Source of the DNA: Psychrobacter aquaticus CMS 56
Lineage (GTDB): Bacteria > Pseudomonadota > Gammaproteobacteria > Pseudomonadales > Moraxellaceae
NCBI RefSeq assembly: GCF_000471625.1
Contig: NZ_AUSW01000035.1
Span: 248,001-312,000 of the forward strand
Reading direction: 5' to 3'
Length of the DNA stretch: 64,000 nt
Shown here: one piece after another, positions 63,517-64,000 of the stretch
Layout: each line of letters opens with the position of its first letter
Position numbering within the stretch: the first letter of the stretch is position 1
The notes under the pieces: model-generated
What the model was told of the DNA's origin: nothing
Database searches by the model: none
Seen by the model: only the letters and a program-made list of their open reading frames with translations
Translations under genes and position numbers: made by a program

Positions 63517-64000
63517 ATGACATACGCCACGCGTTATCAACAAAAAAGCAAAACACTTAACGTCTTGAGCATTGCTGGCGTTGCATTGACCTTGGGACTT
63601 GCTGGCTGTAGCAACAATGAACAGGCAGAGGCGGGTGCGGATGGTACGGCAACAGGTCAAAATATCGAGCTACTAAACGTTTCTTATGATGTATCCCGTG
63701 ACTTTTATAAAGACTACAATCCACTATTTGTTGAGCACTACAAAGCTGAAAATCCAGACAGCGAGATTCTCATCAAGCAGTCACATGGTGGCTCCAGTAA
63801 ACAAGCACTATCGATTGCTAGTGGTCTGCAAGCAGATGTCGCAACCATGAACCAAGGCTCTGACATTGAGCTGCTTGAGAAAAAAGGCTTGGTTGAATCC
63901 GATTGGGCAAGCAAATTCCCTGATAATGCCGTGCCATTTACCAGTACTATCGTCTTGTTGGTGCGTAAAGGTAATCCAAAAGGCATCAATGACTGGCAGG
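63517..64000 (+). CDS. Sulfate ABC transporter substrate-binding lipoprotein, second copy (5' part)
   Basis: The frame runs off the right edge of the window, with 161 codons present. GAGGG precedes the ATG. The signal ends LGLAGC, and the mature part repeats the sulfate-binding segments of the gene before it: LLNVSYDVSRDFYKDYN and IKQSHGGSSKQALSIASGLQ. The two proteins are clear paralogues by tandem duplication, with diverged signal peptides. Confidence 0.9.
   Translation, partial: MTYATRYQQKSKTLNVLSIAGVALTLGLAGCSNNEQAEAGADGTATGQNIELLNVSYDVSRDFYKDYNPLFVEHYKAENPDSEILIKQSHGGSSKQALSIASGLQADVATMNQGSDIELLEKKGLVESDWASKFPDNAVPFTSTIVLLVRKGNPKGINDWQ

Overview
The window is a 64 kb stretch of chromosome, moderately AT-rich and densely coded. 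It is most consistent with a gammaproteobacterium of the Moraxellaceae, probably Psychrobacter. That placement is an inference from gene content and protein style: a short AppA/BlsA-like BLUF photoreceptor, a 1617-residue NAD-glutamate dehydrogenase, a long FabH-like synthase, a homo-oligomer-type ATP sulfurylase beside CysI/DUF934/CysH, and SbcC with SbcD. No rRNA, tRNA, CRISPR array, complete insertion sequence or prophage was seen. Most of the window looks like core chromosome with short accessory patches.

Layout. 1-5.3 kb: end of an oligopeptide-type substrate-binding protein, gloB, then a YejB-YejE-YejF-type ABC transporter. 5.4-13 kb: an iron-dependent alcohol dehydrogenase, a lipoprotein MsrA-MsrB fusion, folE divergent from fabI, a DUF1275 membrane protein, an unlisted 54-residue ORF and a DASS-family anion symporter. 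13-19.5 kb: a metallophosphoesterase broken by one extra base, a DUF1543 protein with an unknown partner, and the helicase HrpA. 19.5-21.9 kb is an accessory patch: a small membrane protein, a protein with sixteen 18-bp repeats, and an LprI/DUF1311 protein. 21.9-28.5 kb: a DUF606 transporter pair facing a LysR regulator, the BLUF protein, an EamA exporter, a DUF421 protein with a cysteine-rich tail, YqhA, and a PnuC/NadR-kinase pair for nicotinamide riboside salvage. 28.7-42.2 kb is largely housekeeping: FabH-like synthase, prfA, a Cys-rich lipoprotein, lysS, dnaX (with seven 18-bp repeats), a LysR regulator, argD, yacG, a TrmB-like methyltransferase, an ABC1/UbiB-family protein and purD. 42.6-53.3 kb: NAD-glutamate dehydrogenase, then sbcD-sbcC on the minus strand.

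53.4-64 kb is a sulfur assimilation region. It holds cysG (siroheme), cysI-DUF934-cysH (sulfite and PAPS reduction), a divergent sat (ATP sulfurylase), and two tandem sulfate-binding lipoproteins, the second running off the window. Together these cover sulfate uptake, activation, PAPS reduction and sulfite reduction with its cofactor; APS kinase and the sulfate permease and ATPase genes are not in view. Inside it, at 55.2-56.2 kb, lies what looks like a decayed type VI secretion cargo locus: a truncated PAAR protein, an out-of-frame C-terminal remnant of a possible effector, an intact small lipoprotein that could be its immunity protein, and a broken second copy of that lipoprotein. This and the two 18-bp repeat tracts are the most unusual parts of the window.

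Operon boundaries are well marked by about 17 clear intrinsic terminators, several of them able to act in both directions.
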